Of a stretch of 56,880 nucleotides of DNA, positions 42,520 through 52,939 are shown piece by piece. Every line of letters starts with the position of its first letter. The first letter of the stretch is position 1. The position numbers and the translations under genes were made by a program. The stretch is from Branchiostoma floridae (Eukaryota; Chordata; Leptocardii; Amphioxiformes; Branchiostomatidae), in the NCBI RefSeq assembly GCF_000003815.2, contig NW_023365793.1, positions 262,453-319,332 on the forward strand. Reading direction: 5' to 3'. Below the pieces are notes generated by a model. It saw nothing but the letters and a program-made list of their open reading frames with translations. It ran no database searches and was not told where the DNA came from.

Positions 42520-43950
42520 GTCTGGTTGGAGACCATACCATCATCGTGTCACAAAATATGAATGTCGACTTTCTTAGACAACCAAATTAAAGGTACCGGA
42601 AAAGACGGTTGCACGTTACATTGTATATGAGTATGAATTTAGATAAAGGCTTTTTGTCCCATCATCATAGCCGAAAATTTCTTTGATGTTTCTCAGACAC
42701 CTTCCTAGGTCCTCCAAGCTTCTGACTGCAGTTCTGCTTCTCGCCACTAAAGGTAGACTTTTGTTAGTGGCACTGAACTGGAACAAGGTTGGATACAAAC
42801 TTAGTCACGTTTGGGATTGTGTTCTTGCCCAAAAAAATACAGGAAATTTTAGTCTCTGAGAGACATCAAAACGTACGTCTGTACAAATAGCTTGTGTAGA
42901 AGATTTATCCTACATCCTAGATTCTAACAGCCTGCTGAAATTATTTTGGACTTTTCTTGTATACTATAAAAAGAATATTCCTCTGTAACCAATTCAAAGG
43001 TTCTTGCGATGTACTCTACATAATACTCACGCAAAAAAAGGAAGTTCAACTGCAGTAACAATGTCAGCCGCCAGGATGCCCGACAGTCTAAAGGACAGTA
43101 AGGTTATTTTTTAACAACACCAACCTATTGTTCAAATATTAGCGCAATTTACACAGAGATTCTAAAAATATTTTACATTTCACACATGTACGCAAATGGT
43201 CAACGTAGAGTAAAAACTATACCTCCTTTTCCAATGGAGGTAATGGCTTTAAAGCACTTTGAGAGAAACAATGTTGCATTTGACTTCAGTCTCACCAAAT
43301 GCAAACTATATTAACGCTCCATTTTAGAAGGCTAAGGCCATAATTGTATTACCTAAAGCGGGGCACGCCAATGGTCAATCTAGAAAAAAAGGCCCATAAA
43401 TTAGTTTTAAAACCATGGAGATGATAAGAGTTACCGCAGCTTTTGTTTTGAGCAAATGCTTGAAAGTTTGTTTTATTCAAATTTAAACTAGTGTTGTTAT
43501 TTGTTGAATTTAGGTGGAAATACTTCCAAATTGCATGCTAGGTAAAGAAATAAACGAATGCCCTTAAACTTCAAGGTTATATCACGAGCTGAATTTAAAA
43601 CGCGTATGTGACTTAACGTAGAAAAACTTCACTGCAACGTTAACTTGATATATTTTACCACAAAAAATAGTAGAAATTCCAACTTATTATGTATTAATCT
43701 ACCACTGTTGCATTTCTAACTTCACACAATGATTCATCGATATCCTTTCTAGCAGAAATTCAAGTATATCTAATGATAAAGCTAGAAGAACACAAATTAA
43801 CAAAATGATCAAGGTCATGCTGAAAAATCTCATTTCTACTTAAGAGTGACAAAGAACGGAGGACAAAGCCTGTGGTCATTCTTGTTGCTATGCGTCGTCC
43901 AAAATTCGCTTATATAATTGTCGCGCAAGATTTATACAAATCCCTAATTA
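42520..43950. other. Intergenic stretch with one small palindromic repeat end
   Basis: No gene recognised. tacctccttttccaatggaggta near 43217-43240 resembles both ends of the 12834-13915 element brought together, probably an internally deleted remnant. Confidence 0.35.
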
Positions 43951-43954
43951 CGGT

Positions 43955-44053
43955 TAGCCTTGAGTCCAGCCCTGTTAGCTTTGTTCCGCTCCCGAAGGGC
44001 GAGTAGCGACCTTCGGGAGCGGAACAAAGGTAACAAGGCTGGACTCCAGGCTA
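43955..44053. mobile_element. 99-bp fold-back hairpin element
   Basis: Two arms of 44 bp (tagccttgagtccagc... and its complement ...ggctggactccaggcta) with about three mismatches surround an 11-bp loop gcgagtagcga. The whole element is almost one hairpin. No coding content. It could be a solo foldback miniature element. Confidence 0.7.
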
Positions 44054-44348
44054 CATTACAGTGACTTTACAAGCCGCTCTCAGAGAACTCAATGCCAAGC
44101 TTCGAAGAAGGCCTCGAGAAGGGTGACTTTTGATACCAGTCGGAGGACAAAATCTTTGAAGGTTTAAAGTGTCTTTCGTTGAAGAGCTTCATCATGAGGT
44201 AAGTGCTTCTCAATCGGGGTGACCAATATGCTTTTAACCTTACGCAGAAATAAGGCAAACGACTCAAATATCTAAGCAAAATATAGTAAACTATAAAGTT
44301 CTTTATCAATTTTACAAAATTAAAAAAAAAAATCAGTGTTGTCATCAT

Positions 44349-46480
44349 AAGACAGCCAATTGGTGGCGAGAACCACGAATGGACTGAAGTCCTATCTGCA
44401 ACAGGCGTGCAGTCTAAGACTAACGCTTTCTACCAGACATTGCACAACAAAATCGACCAGTACTTTCCTGTAAAGACTATCAAACTCCATACCAACGATA
44501 AGCCATGGATCAGTCCCAAAATCAAAAGCCTCATACAACAACGACAACAAGCCTTCAATGCCCAAGACCATGACAGGTACAAGCAACTTCGACACAAAGT
44601 AAAACAAGAAATACAAAGTGCAAAGAAAAACTTCTACAAGGACAAAGTGAACACCATAAAGAAAGAAAACCCATCAAAATGGTACCAGCAGATCAAGGTC
44701 ATGACGAACACGTCAGGAACAGGTCTCACCCTCCACGTTGAAGGTGCACCACCAGGAGACAACAAGGCTGTCGCTGACGCAGTAAACAATGCTCTGTGCA
44801 CAATAACCTGCTCACTCGACCCACTGGACAACACTAGACTACCAACATTTCTCCCAGCTAGGCCTTTGGACGAGGTGCAGCCGTGGCAAGTGTACGAAAA
44901 GTTGAAACACGTCAAAGTGAACAAGGCCGCAGGACCGGACGGTCTTTCCAACAGAATCATCAAGTGCTTTGCCTATGAGATTTCTACACCAGTAACGTCC
45001 ATATTGAATGCCTCACTATCGGAGGGGGTCGTCCCAGAACAATGGCGACAGGCAAATATCATACCACTACCTAAAACGCGCCCGCCGTCGATCAGCGAAC
45101 TTAGACCCATATCCCTGACACCTACCCTAGCAAAAGTAGCGGAAACTTTCATCTCGAAACATCTGTACTCTGACATCAAGCACAGCATTGACCCAAACCA
45201 GTTTGGTTGCATACCAGGTCGTTCTACGACACACTGCCTCGTCGATTTAATTGACCAACTGGCTAGAACAGCAGATAAGAGGGAGACAATAACAACGCTG
45301 ATAACTACGGATTTTGCCAAGGCGTTCGACCTTGTGGACCACAGCATAGCCATTTCAAGCCTACTTGGAGCAGGTCTACGAAGCTCGCTCGCCAAATGGG
45401 TATGTTCGTTCCTGTCCACTAGAAAGCAGAGAGTGATGCACAAGGGAACGTATTCAGATTGGAGGGAGACGACCTGTGGCCTACCACAAGGAACAGTGTT
45501 AGGCCCCTTAATCTTCCTTGCTCTAATCAACAGTGCAAATGAGGATTCCCTTGCTAGGAGGTGGAAGTTCGTGGATGATCTTAACTTAGCTGAGAGCAGG
45601 TTGATCCGGGACACCTCAACAATTCAAACGGACCTCAACAGCCTCGACCAATGGGCATCCACAAGAAAGATGAAACTTCACCCCAAAAAATGCAAAGCCA
45701 TGCACGTGGTCTTTACGAGAACAGTCCTTCCACTGCCACCCCTGTCTATTGCTGGCCAACCGTTAGAGGAGGTCAGGATAGTTAAACTCCTCGGCTTGTT
45801 CATCCAGGCTGACCTTGGTTGGAACACACATGTAGACCACATTGTCAAACAAGGCAACCGAAAGCTATTTATGCTTAAACAACTCAACCAGTTCGATCTG
45901 TCTAGGGATGACATACTTACCTGCTACAAAACATTCGTCCGTCCAAGCTGTGAGTACGCAGCGCCTGCCTGGCATCCTGGACTAACTGCTAGACAGCGAC
46001 GAAGGATCGAATTCATCCAGAAACGCGCATGTCGGATAATACTCCGCTCTGCCTACACTTCATACCCAGAGGCGTGCCGGATTCTGAACTTGTCTACCCT
46101 AGATCAAAGGAGAGACCACCTCTGCCTGCAGTTCGCCCAGAAACTCCTCCAGTCACCGGACTTCCGTCACTGGCTACCACAAACCCGGGGGGCTATCACT
46201 GGGAGAGCCACAAGGGCCAGCAACCAACTAGACACTGTCAAACCCAGAACTGAGCGCTACAAAAAAAGTGCAATCCCATATATGATATGCCTGCTGAACA
46301 AAAATAATGGAAATTAATGTTAACAATGCAACTGTATATTATCTATTGTATATATGTAACGTGATTTTATTGTATTTGTAGCACAGAGGTGCTGTACAAC
46401 AAGGCCGTAATTCAACCTCTGGTTGCCAGTGCCTTGTTTTTATTCTGAATAAACCATTTGATTGATTGATTGATTGATTG
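44349..46480 (+). mobile_element. 5'-truncated non-LTR retrotransposon with attg tail
   Basis: Open coding sequence is continuous from the truncation point through 46317, followed by a 160-bp 3' UTR and an (attg)n tail at 46457-46480. The endonuclease domain is missing, so it is a dead-on-arrival copy. The long undisturbed frame indicates a fairly recent insertion. CR1/L2-like clade by motif style. Confidence 0.85.
44407..46317 (+). CDS. LINE ORF2 fragment: linker, reverse transcriptase, C-terminal region
   Basis: 636 residues from a GTG; the frame is already open upstream (reads ENHEWTEVLSATG), so the given start is arbitrary. The linker has WISPKIKSLIQQRQQAF. Reverse-transcriptase blocks are KAAGPDGLSNRIIK, LRPISLTPTLAKVAE, DFAKAFDLVDH (about residue 300), GLPQGTVLGPL (about 357) and KFVDDLNLAE (about 387; Phe/Val-Asp-Asp instead of FADD). 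The C-terminal part has YAAPAWHPGL followed by IQKRACRIIL. Copies RNA into DNA at the target in the family. There are no internal stops. Confidence 0.9.
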   Translation: MQSKTNAFYQTLHNKIDQYFPVKTIKLHTNDKPWISPKIKSLIQQRQQAFNAQDHDRYKQLRHKVKQEIQSAKKNFYKDKVNTIKKENPSKWYQQIKVMTNTSGTGLTLHVEGAPPGDNKAVADAVNNALCTITCSLDPLDNTRLPTFLPARPLDEVQPWQVYEKLKHVKVNKAAGPDGLSNRIIKCFAYEISTPVTSILNASLSEGVVPEQWRQANIIPLPKTRPPSISELRPISLTPTLAKVAETFISKHLYSDIKHSIDPNQFGCIPGRSTTHCLVDLIDQLARTADKRETITTLITTDFAKAFDLVDHSIAISSLLGAGLRSSLAKWVCSFLSTRKQRVMHKGTYSDWRETTCGLPQGTVLGPLIFLALINSANEDSLARRWKFVDDLNLAESRLIRDTSTIQTDLNSLDQWASTRKMKLHPKKCKAMHVVFTRTVLPLPPLSIAGQPLEEVRIVKLLGLFIQADLGWNTHVDHIVKQGNRKLFMLKQLNQFDLSRDDILTCYKTFVRPSCEYAAPAWHPGLTARQRRRIEFIQKRACRIILRSAYTSYPEACRILNLSTLDQRRDHLCLQFAQKLLQSPDFRHWLPQTRGAITGRATRASNQLDTVKPRTERYKKSAIPYMICLLNKNNGN

Positions 46481-46990
46481 AAAAACAAACAAGAGTAAAC
46501 TGTAAAGAGAGCTGATGTTTTTTACATTTTCGGTCGTGACGTGGCCTTTTGAAACTGTGGGGTCATTTTTGGTCTCTTTTGGTCCCCTGTATTGTATACA
46601 CTGGGAGTTAAAAAGTAGCTCTATCCTGCCCACGGTGGTCCGGTTGCTAGGCTAAAATCCCCATTGCTATGTGAATAGGCCGCACCCACTATTGTCACGG
46701 CGGGATGCCACCTCTGACTTGCCGGCAGAACAAGGATCGGCACAAATATTTTTTTCAAGTTAACATGCAATCTGACAATCGTATTGAAAATACAAAGTAT
46801 AAAACTATCAAAGTTACATACACTACGTCGTTGAACTCCTTGACGAATAGGTGCCGTTTACTATTTGTGAAAACACCGAGTTATATCCACGATAAAAGCT
46901 GTGCCTTCAAAGCCCAGCCTGGACTAAATACAATACGGAACTGGTGCAACATCCTCCACTGATGATAGGGGGCGGGGAGGTCCGTGGCGA
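46481..46990. other. Short gene-free stretch between LINE and RT fragment
   Basis: Contains an isolated ggggtcatttttgg (46558), reminiscent of the piggyBac subterminal motif, but no inverted partner nearby. Nothing else recognised. Confidence 0.3.
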
Positions 46991-47009
46991 CCGGAATGCA
47001 GAGGGAAAA

Positions 47010-47448
47010 CAACTGGTAAATCTTGGAGCGACAATGAATCAGCCGACAAGCTATGGAGAGCTTAGAGCCACGGGCTGTTTATCGCCAAAGACATCGATCA
47101 GGAAGACCCGCAGGGAAGAGCTGAAACCGATACAGAAAAACGGCAAGCTAGTACAAGGATTGCTTTTCCCTCGGAAACTTGACAACATAAAAACCTTTGT
47201 AGTGCCAAGACTGATATTCCCGATGAGAGTGAAAATTTGTGGGGTTCAAAAAGCTGGCGAGGGCGGACGCAATGCTACGAGAAGCGGTAAAGAAAATGGC
47301 GGGGATGCCTACCAGAATGTCCGACGCATTCGTAGCCCTACCACAGTCCAGATTGGGACTTGGCCTGCCAATTGCGAGATTCAGAAACCTCTACCGACAC
47401 AGTCTTGTTGACAGGTTCGAACGATGGTGGACGGTGGAATTGGGCTAA
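47010..47448 (+). pseudogene. Reverse-transcriptase thumb/C-terminal fragment (non-LTR type)
   Basis: One frame reads ELKPIQKNGKLVQGLLFPRK followed by DNIKTFVVPRLIFPMRV. The next frame, from about 47245, continues KKLARADAMLREAVKKMAGM then DAFVALPQSRLGLGLPIARF. Together they match the segment after the catalytic palm in R2/NeSL-like reverse transcriptases (L-P-QKL--l---ipRl-f-l, then D--iR--vk---LP, then GGLGl). A frameshift lies near 47245. Upstream palm and endonuclease are absent. Confidence 0.6.
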
Positions 47449-47910
47449 CGTTAAAGGGGGATGACTGCACGATCACACATGAAGACTGAGCAGCACGGCC
47501 ATGTCACAAACAAGATAAAGACAGACGGAAATTCGCAACCGCCTCGATAAGAGCAGGTCAGAGGCTGTGGACAATGGTTTTCGCACTGTAGATAGAAGGG
47601 CCAGTTTTTTGGAGTAAACTACAGATGCTATTGGTGCCAGAATCGCAATAAAATAGACAGTGGTCAGTCTTATCATCAATAAGCGGGAGGTGATAAAATG
47701 CATATTTATGAATGACACACAAGTATCCTGAATAAGATTAAAGACAGACGCTTAATGAGCTTGTGCTGAAGTTTCATTCAGTCTTCCGATTAAGCTATGC
47801 TCCCGCAAACATCTTTTTCACGAATTATAACACTGCCCAACCAAGGTCACTAGAACACTGTCTAACCAAGGTCACAGACCTGTAGCGCTGAAACAGGAGG
47901 GACTGTGAGG

Positions 47911-48009
47911 TTGCCGACAGACGGTGGCAAAATATCAGACCAAACTCAAGACTGAAGGCGCCATGATATATCATAGACCAGGAATCTCCAGGATTGCTAA
48001 GCTCCAAGT
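47911..48009 (+). pseudogene. Open frame segment left of the gypsy insertion
   Basis: Reads VAKYQTKLKTEGAMIY and on to RIAKLQ, and remains in frame with 52940 onward (VIHSDFIDACLKKND) when the LTR element and one copy of its CAAGT target duplication are removed. The joined frame is about 60 codons, ending at a donor-like gacag|gtgaga near 53021. It may belong to the reverse-transcriptase-derived sequence seen at 47010 and 54036. Function not established. Confidence 0.35.
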
Positions 48010-48249
48010 TGTGACAAGTGTTTAATAGTAATGAGCTCTAGGGTTAATATTCATGAGCTAGACACTAACACGCATGCGTAGCGTCAGGAGACGGGTAGAG
48101 GAACCTGAAGAGAGATACCTCCACAAGGCACAGAGGCTCTTGTGGAAGATTGAATAAACCGTAAGCAGTACCTCATCGGGCCTGAGTCATCATTCAAGAA
48201 GACCACAGCTGATAGATCTGGATACAGAGATCAGTGACAGAAAGTTACA
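48010..48249 (+). repeat. Gypsy 5' LTR
   Basis: 240 bp beginning tgtgacaagtg and ending agttaca (TG...CA), with gaataaaccg as a likely poly(A) signal. Preceded by target duplication caagt at 48005-48009. Confidence 0.95.
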
Positions 48250-48267
48250 TGGTGTCAGAAGCCGGAT
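48250..48267 (+). other. Gypsy primer-binding site
   Basis: tggtgtcagaagccgga starts immediately after the LTR. TGG is the complement of the universal tRNA CCA end. I did not assign the tRNA with certainty. Confidence 0.7.
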
Positions 48268-48502
48268 TCAAGTCCACACGCGTTGAAAAGACACGACGGT
48301 CAAGAGAAGACGAAAAACGAGGTAGGCCCCTCCTCACTCAAAGATCCATTGTTTTCAAGCAGTCCCAGGAAGTCGGGCAGGCATTCCAATGTCTGGAATA
48401 CTAACTAGAGTCAGGCTGGGTCAAAGTTGCTGGAAGCCCTATCCATCACTGTCTTGTTAGGTCCAGTTATAACGTGACAACTTCAAAACAAAGCCTTAGA
48501 CA

Positions 48503-49204
48503 ATGGCGGAGGGCAGTAGTTTGCGACAGCCAGCCTGTCTAGATATTAATGCAAGGAATCTTAACGTAGAGTGGAAGAAATGGAAGGAGGAGGCACTACT
48601 GTACATTGACCTGACTGTGTCAGAGGATGCCAAGAAACGCAGAAAAACGTTGCGGTATCTTATGGGTGACCAGGCACGTAAAGTCCATGATACCTTGACC
48701 ATCCAAAAGGCAGATAATGATGGGAACATGGTGGCGGTTGCCAAAGAAGAACAAACCGTCGAACAGATTGTAGAAGCATTCGACAAATACTGCAACCCAA
48801 AACAAAACGAAACCATTGAAAGGTACAAGTTCTTTACCAGAGCACAGCAAGCGGGTGAAGCGTTTGACACATACGCCACTCATCTCCGAAACCTAGCAAA
48901 AGATTGCGGGTTTGGAGCGATCGAGGAGTCACTGATCCGAGACAGGATCATTTGTGGAATCAACGATGCCAAGATAAGGGAGAGACTGCTGCGTGAGAAA
49001 GACTTGACCCTCGACAAATGTGAGGAGATATGCCGTGCATCAGAGATCTCCATGCAAAATGTGAGGATGATAGAGCCAACGGCCATACATGCTGTCCAAC
49101 AGAGAACACAGGCAACACCCCAGAAGCCTGTGACCAACTGTAGGTACTGTGGAAAGAAGCACCGACAGCAGAGAGAGGCTTGTCCAGCGTATGGCAAACA
49201 GTGA
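48503..49204 (+). CDS. Gypsy Gag
   Basis: 233 residues from an ATG 250 bp after the LTR. The N-terminal helical capsid-like region (WKKWKEEALLYI, then YLMGDQARKVHDTL and YKFFTRAQQAGEAFDTYATH) is typical of gypsy Gag. The end carries a zinc-knuckle start, CRYCGKKHRQQREACPAYGK, and the frame stops inside the knuckle. Structural protein that packages the element RNA. The stop followed by a +1 frame suggests either programmed frameshifting or a small deletion. Confidence 0.85.
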   Translation: MAEGSSLRQPACLDINARNLNVEWKKWKEEALLYIDLTVSEDAKKRRKTLRYLMGDQARKVHDTLTIQKADNDGNMVAVAKEEQTVEQIVEAFDKYCNPKQNETIERYKFFTRAQQAGEAFDTYATHLRNLAKDCGFGAIEESLIRDRIICGINDAKIRERLLREKDLTLDKCEEICRASEISMQNVRMIEPTAIHAVQQRTQATPQKPVTNCRYCGKKHRQQREACPAYGKQ

Positions 49205-49550
49205 AGGCTTGAAATGTAAAGGCCAAAATCATTTCGCAAAGGTGTGTAAGAGTGCCGATAAGAAACCTCGACAGGTTGGGAAGGCACAAGCTCACGCCAG
49301 GAAGACAAAAGTCCATGCTCTGGAAGAAGATGACTATGTGATGACCATCACAGATGCAAGACTACGCACCGAGAACACGTTCAGTATGTCCCACCCAAAG
49401 TATGCAAAGCAAGTGCATGCTAAGATGAAGTTAGAAGGACGCATGGTCAACTTCCAGCTTGACCTCGGAGCAACGTGTAATGTGATGCCGAAGCAGACAT
49501 TGCTCAGAAACAAGATACAGTACAAGACAAGTGAGCACGGAGAGTGTTGA
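49149..49550 (+). CDS. Gypsy second zinc knuckle and protease N-terminus
   Basis: In the +1 frame relative to Gag. It includes LKCKGQNHFAKVC, a CCHC knuckle, and FQLDLGATCNVMP, the aspartic-protease active site with D-L-G in place of the usual D-T/S-G. It ends at GEC and the protease resumes in the original frame at 49544, so a one-base difference splits the domain. Confidence 0.7.
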   Translation: MERSTDSRERLVQRMANSEGLKCKGQNHFAKVCKSADKKPRQVGKAQAHARKTKVHALEEDDYVMTITDARLRTENTFSMSHPKYAKQVHAKMKLEGRMVNFQLDLGATCNVMPKQTLLRNKIQYKTSEHGEC

Positions 49551-52489
49551 AGATGTACAATAACTCAGAGATAGTGTCAGAGGGAGAGACTGACCTGAAG
49601 ATGATCAACCCCAAGACTGGGAAGAGGTATGTGGTGAACTTTGTGGTCATTGACTCAGACAGTATGCCGTTGCTTGGAGCGAACGCCATACAGCAGATTG
49701 GAGTAGTGACTGTTCATTACGATAGAATCCTAGCGATCCGTGGTAGCATACCCATTGATGAGACAAGCACTGTCAACAAGCCGTTGACAAAGGAGAGTCT
49801 GATCCAAGAGTACAAAGATGTATTCACTGGGTTAGGAAGGCTGCCAGGAGAATGTCATCTAGAAACAGATGACAGCATCACACCTAAGGTCCACCCACCA
49901 AGAAGAGTGCCCGTAGCAATAAAGGAGCAGCTCAAGACGGAGCTAGACAGAATGACGAGAGAAGGAGTCATTGAACCGGTGACAGTACCAACACCATGGG
50001 TGTCAAGCCTGGTCACCGTGAGGAAGCCATCGGGAAAGCTGCGAATTTGCATTGACCCAAGGGACCTAAATGAAGCCCTCAAGAGAAGTCATTATCCAGC
50101 ACCGACGATTGAAGATATAATCCCAGAGCTAAGTAAAGCCAAGGTGTTCAGTGTCCTTGATGCCAAGAATGGCTATTGGCAAGTAGCATTGGACGAAGAA
50201 AGCTCAGTTCTGACGACGTTCAACACTCCCAATGGACGCTATAAGTGGAAACGCCTCCCCTTTGGGATTAAATCGTCCCCTGAGGAATTCCAGAGACGCC
50301 TGGACCAGACGTTAGAAGGTCTAGCAGGCGTGAAGCCCGTGGTGGATGACATCTTGGTCTGGGGAGAAGGAGAAACCTTGGCGGAAGCCACCTCAGATCA
50401 TGACAGGAACCTGAGAAGCCTCATGCAGAGATGCAGAGAGCGCAGTCTGAAGCTGAATCCAGACAAGGTCAAGCTCAGAGAGCAAGAGGTTCCGTTCCAT
50501 GGTCACCTAATCACAAGCCAAGGGCTGAAGCTGGACCCCTCCAAAGTCACAGCAATAACCCAGATGCCCCGACCAACTGACGCACAAGGAGTGCAACGCC
50601 TGATTGGTTTTGTGACGTACCTAGCCAAGTTCTTACCAAAGCTCAGCGACATATGTGAGCCTTTGAGGAAGCTGACTGTGAAAGACAGCGAGTTTGTGTG
50701 GCTGGACGCACACGAGAAGATACTGGAAACCCTGAAGAAGATGGTGTCCACGGCACCAGTGCTGAAGTACTACGACACAACTGAAGAGCTGACGCTCCAG
50801 ACAGATGCATCGAGCACGGGACTGGGAGCAGCCATCATGCAGAGTGGCCAGCCTGTTGCGTATGCTAGTAGAGCTCTGACCGACACGGAGACGAGGTATG
50901 CCCAAATTGAGAAGGAGATGCTCGGAGTAGTGTTTGGTCTGGAGAGGTTTCATCAGTACACCTACGGACGAGAAGTGAATGTGCAGACCGATCATAAGCC
51001 GCTAGAGATGATTGTACTGAAGCCACTTCATGCAGCACCAAAGAGATTGCAGCGCATGATGATGCGTTTGCAACAATACAATGTAAAGGTGAGTTATAAA
51101 CCAGGAAAAGAACTCTACCTGGCTGACACGCTAAGTCGCGCATACCCACCAGATGACGGAAGAAGGAGCAAGACCGAGATGGATGCTGAGCAAGTGAACG
51201 CAATCAGTGAGTTCATCTCAACGCCAACGATAGAAGATATTCGCGAGCATACCAGCGGAGATGCAGACATGCAGAAGCTGGTGCAGTACATAAGAGAAGG
51301 ATTTCCAGAGAAGGGAAGAATCCCGGCAAGATTGATGCCTTACTTTCACATAAGGGATGAGCTAACCCTCCATGACGGGATCGTGCTGAAGGGCCAACGT
51401 GCAGCAGTGCCACTGACGTTGAGAAAGAAGATGTTGCAGAGGATACACGCATCGCACATGGGCATTGAAGCATGCCTGAGGAATGCGAGAGAGTGTGTGT
51501 TTTGGCCCGGCATGAACGCCGAAGTGAGAGATTACGTCAGCAAATGTGACGTGTGCCAAACTGTGGGCAGCAAGCAGCAGAAGGAAACACTACAACCACA
51601 CCCGGTGCCGAAGAGACCGTGGGAGCGAGTGGGAGTAGATCTCTTCCAGTTCAAAGACAGAGACTACTTGATCACAGTGGACTATTACTCAAATTTCTTT
51701 GAGATAGACACATGCGAAAACACACGAGCCACCACAATCATAAAGAAGCTGAAGACGCAGTTCTCCAGACATGGCATACCGGATGTAGTGTTCAGCGACA
51801 ATGGCCCACAGTTCGCAGCTGCTGAGTTCGAGAAGTTCACACAAGAATGGAACTTTACACACCAGACCTCGTCACCAGGCTATCCAAAAAGCAATGGGAA
51901 AGTGGAGAGTTCAGTGAAGACAGCCAAGCAGCTGATGGAGAAAGCCTGGATCGGGAACACAGACCCGTACCTCGCACTGTTGGATTTCAGAAAGACAACA
52001 ATGCCAATGAACACAGCATCGTTGGAACCAGAAGTGCCCAAGGAAATCCCACAGAAGATCCAGAAAGAGAAAGAAAAACAACGCCGCTACTACAATAGGC
52101 AGGCGCGAGATCTGCCAAGGTTGAGCATCGGAGACGCTGTGCGATGTCAGCCACATGGAACAAACACCAATCGCTGGAAGAAAGGCACGGTGGTAGCAGA
52201 AGTAGGGAACCGATCATTTGAAGTAGAAACCGAAGATGGAGGAGTGTACCGCAGAAACAGACGACATCTGCGGAAGACACCGGAAACCCCACCAGCAACA
52301 GTGGGAACTGACGACGTTGACCAAGGAGATGCTCCAGAACCAACGGTCAACGACGAACCAACAACAACGACGACAACACCACCAGCAGAGACAGCAGTGA
52401 AAGACGACACAGCTGGACAACAGATGACAACACGGTCCGGACGAGCAGTTCGACCTCCAGTGCATCTGAAGGACTACGTTCGCGAGTAA
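49544..52489 (+). CDS. Gypsy Pol: protease C-terminus, RT, RNase H, integrase
   Basis: 981 residues. The protease end is PLLGANAIQQIGVV. The reverse transcriptase has LRICIDPRDLNEAL, FSVLDAKNGYWQV and the catalytic VVDDILVWG (about residue 265). RNase H has LQTDASSTGLGAAI (about 420) and QTDHKPL. The integrase zinc finger (HASHMGIEACL ... CDVCQ) lies near 640-680, and the DDE core has Asp in VDLFQF, Asp in FSDNGPQF (about 750) and Glu in GKVESSVK (about 787). The tail ends MTTRSGRAVRPPVHLKDYV, typical of the lineage. No internal stop. Domain order RT-RH-IN defines Ty3/gypsy. Confidence 0.95.
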   Translation: MLKMYNNSEIVSEGETDLKMINPKTGKRYVVNFVVIDSDSMPLLGANAIQQIGVVTVHYDRILAIRGSIPIDETSTVNKPLTKESLIQEYKDVFTGLGRLPGECHLETDDSITPKVHPPRRVPVAIKEQLKTELDRMTREGVIEPVTVPTPWVSSLVTVRKPSGKLRICIDPRDLNEALKRSHYPAPTIEDIIPELSKAKVFSVLDAKNGYWQVALDEESSVLTTFNTPNGRYKWKRLPFGIKSSPEEFQRRLDQTLEGLAGVKPVVDDILVWGEGETLAEATSDHDRNLRSLMQRCRERSLKLNPDKVKLREQEVPFHGHLITSQGLKLDPSKVTAITQMPRPTDAQGVQRLIGFVTYLAKFLPKLSDICEPLRKLTVKDSEFVWLDAHEKILETLKKMVSTAPVLKYYDTTEELTLQTDASSTGLGAAIMQSGQPVAYASRALTDTETRYAQIEKEMLGVVFGLERFHQYTYGREVNVQTDHKPLEMIVLKPLHAAPKRLQRMMMRLQQYNVKVSYKPGKELYLADTLSRAYPPDDGRRSKTEMDAEQVNAISEFISTPTIEDIREHTSGDADMQKLVQYIREGFPEKGRIPARLMPYFHIRDELTLHDGIVLKGQRAAVPLTLRKKMLQRIHASHMGIEACLRNARECVFWPGMNAEVRDYVSKCDVCQTVGSKQQKETLQPHPVPKRPWERVGVDLFQFKDRDYLITVDYYSNFFEIDTCENTRATTIIKKLKTQFSRHGIPDVVFSDNGPQFAAAEFEKFTQEWNFTHQTSSPGYPKSNGKVESSVKTAKQLMEKAWIGNTDPYLALLDFRKTTMPMNTASLEPEVPKEIPQKIQKEKEKQRRYYNRQARDLPRLSIGDAVRCQPHGTNTNRWKKGTVVAEVGNRSFEVETEDGGVYRRNRRHLRKTPETPPATVGTDDVDQGDAPEPTVNDEPTTTTTTPPAETAVKDDTAGQQMTTRSGRAVRPPVHLKDYVRE

Positions 52490-52681
52490 TGCATGAACAG
52501 TAATGCATGAACAATTAACTCAAGAATTGACTAACTAACCGACTAACTAACCATGAGAGAGACTCCCGATCAGCAGAACACAAGAACTTTAGATCGTGAA
52601 AGATCTGAGAAAGAAACTGAACTATAGACACATTGATTGTATAAGAACTGAAACCTGAGTGTCAAATATGTGAAAAAATCT

Positions 52682-52694
52682 AAAGAAAAGGGGA
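52682..52694 (+). other. Gypsy polypurine tract
   Basis: aaagaaaagggga directly before the 3' LTR; primes plus-strand synthesis in the family. Confidence 0.8.
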
Positions 52695-52934
52695 TGTGAC
52701 AAGTGTTTAATAGTAATGAGCTCTAGGGTTAATATTCATGAGCTAGACACTAACACGCATGCGTAGCGTCAGGAGACGGGTAGAGGAACCTGAAGAGAGA
52801 TACCTCCACAAGGCACAGAGGCTCATGTGGAAGATTGAATAAACCGTAAGCAGTACCTCATCGGGCCTGAGTCATCATTCAAGAAGACCACAGCTGATAG
52901 ATCTGGATACAGAGATCAGTGACAGAAAGTTACA
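52695..52934 (+). repeat. Gypsy 3' LTR
   Basis: 240 bp, identical to the 5' LTR except for one base that I can see. Followed by target duplication caagt at 52935-52939. Confidence 0.95.
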
Positions 52935-52939
52935 CAAGT

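Larger units (their letters stand above)
48010..52934 (+). mobile_element. Ty3/gypsy LTR retrotransposon, nearly intact
   Basis: It has two 240-bp LTRs, a 5-bp target duplication CAAGT on each side, a primer-binding site directly after the 5' LTR, a purine-rich tract before the 3' LTR, gag, protease and a pol frame with reverse transcriptase, RNase H and integrase in Ty3/gypsy order. The LTRs differ at one visible base (ctcttgtgg versus ctcatgtgg), so it inserted recently. Protease is split by frame changes at both edges. No envelope gene. Confidence 0.95.

Noticed and set aside
44634-45914. Minus-strand frames of 78-213 codons opposite the LINE
   Set aside because: Shadows of the 636-codon reverse-transcriptase frame.
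49855-52465. Minus-strand frames inside the gypsy pol region
   Set aside because: They overlap a 981-codon frame with all pol motifs and show no homology themselves.
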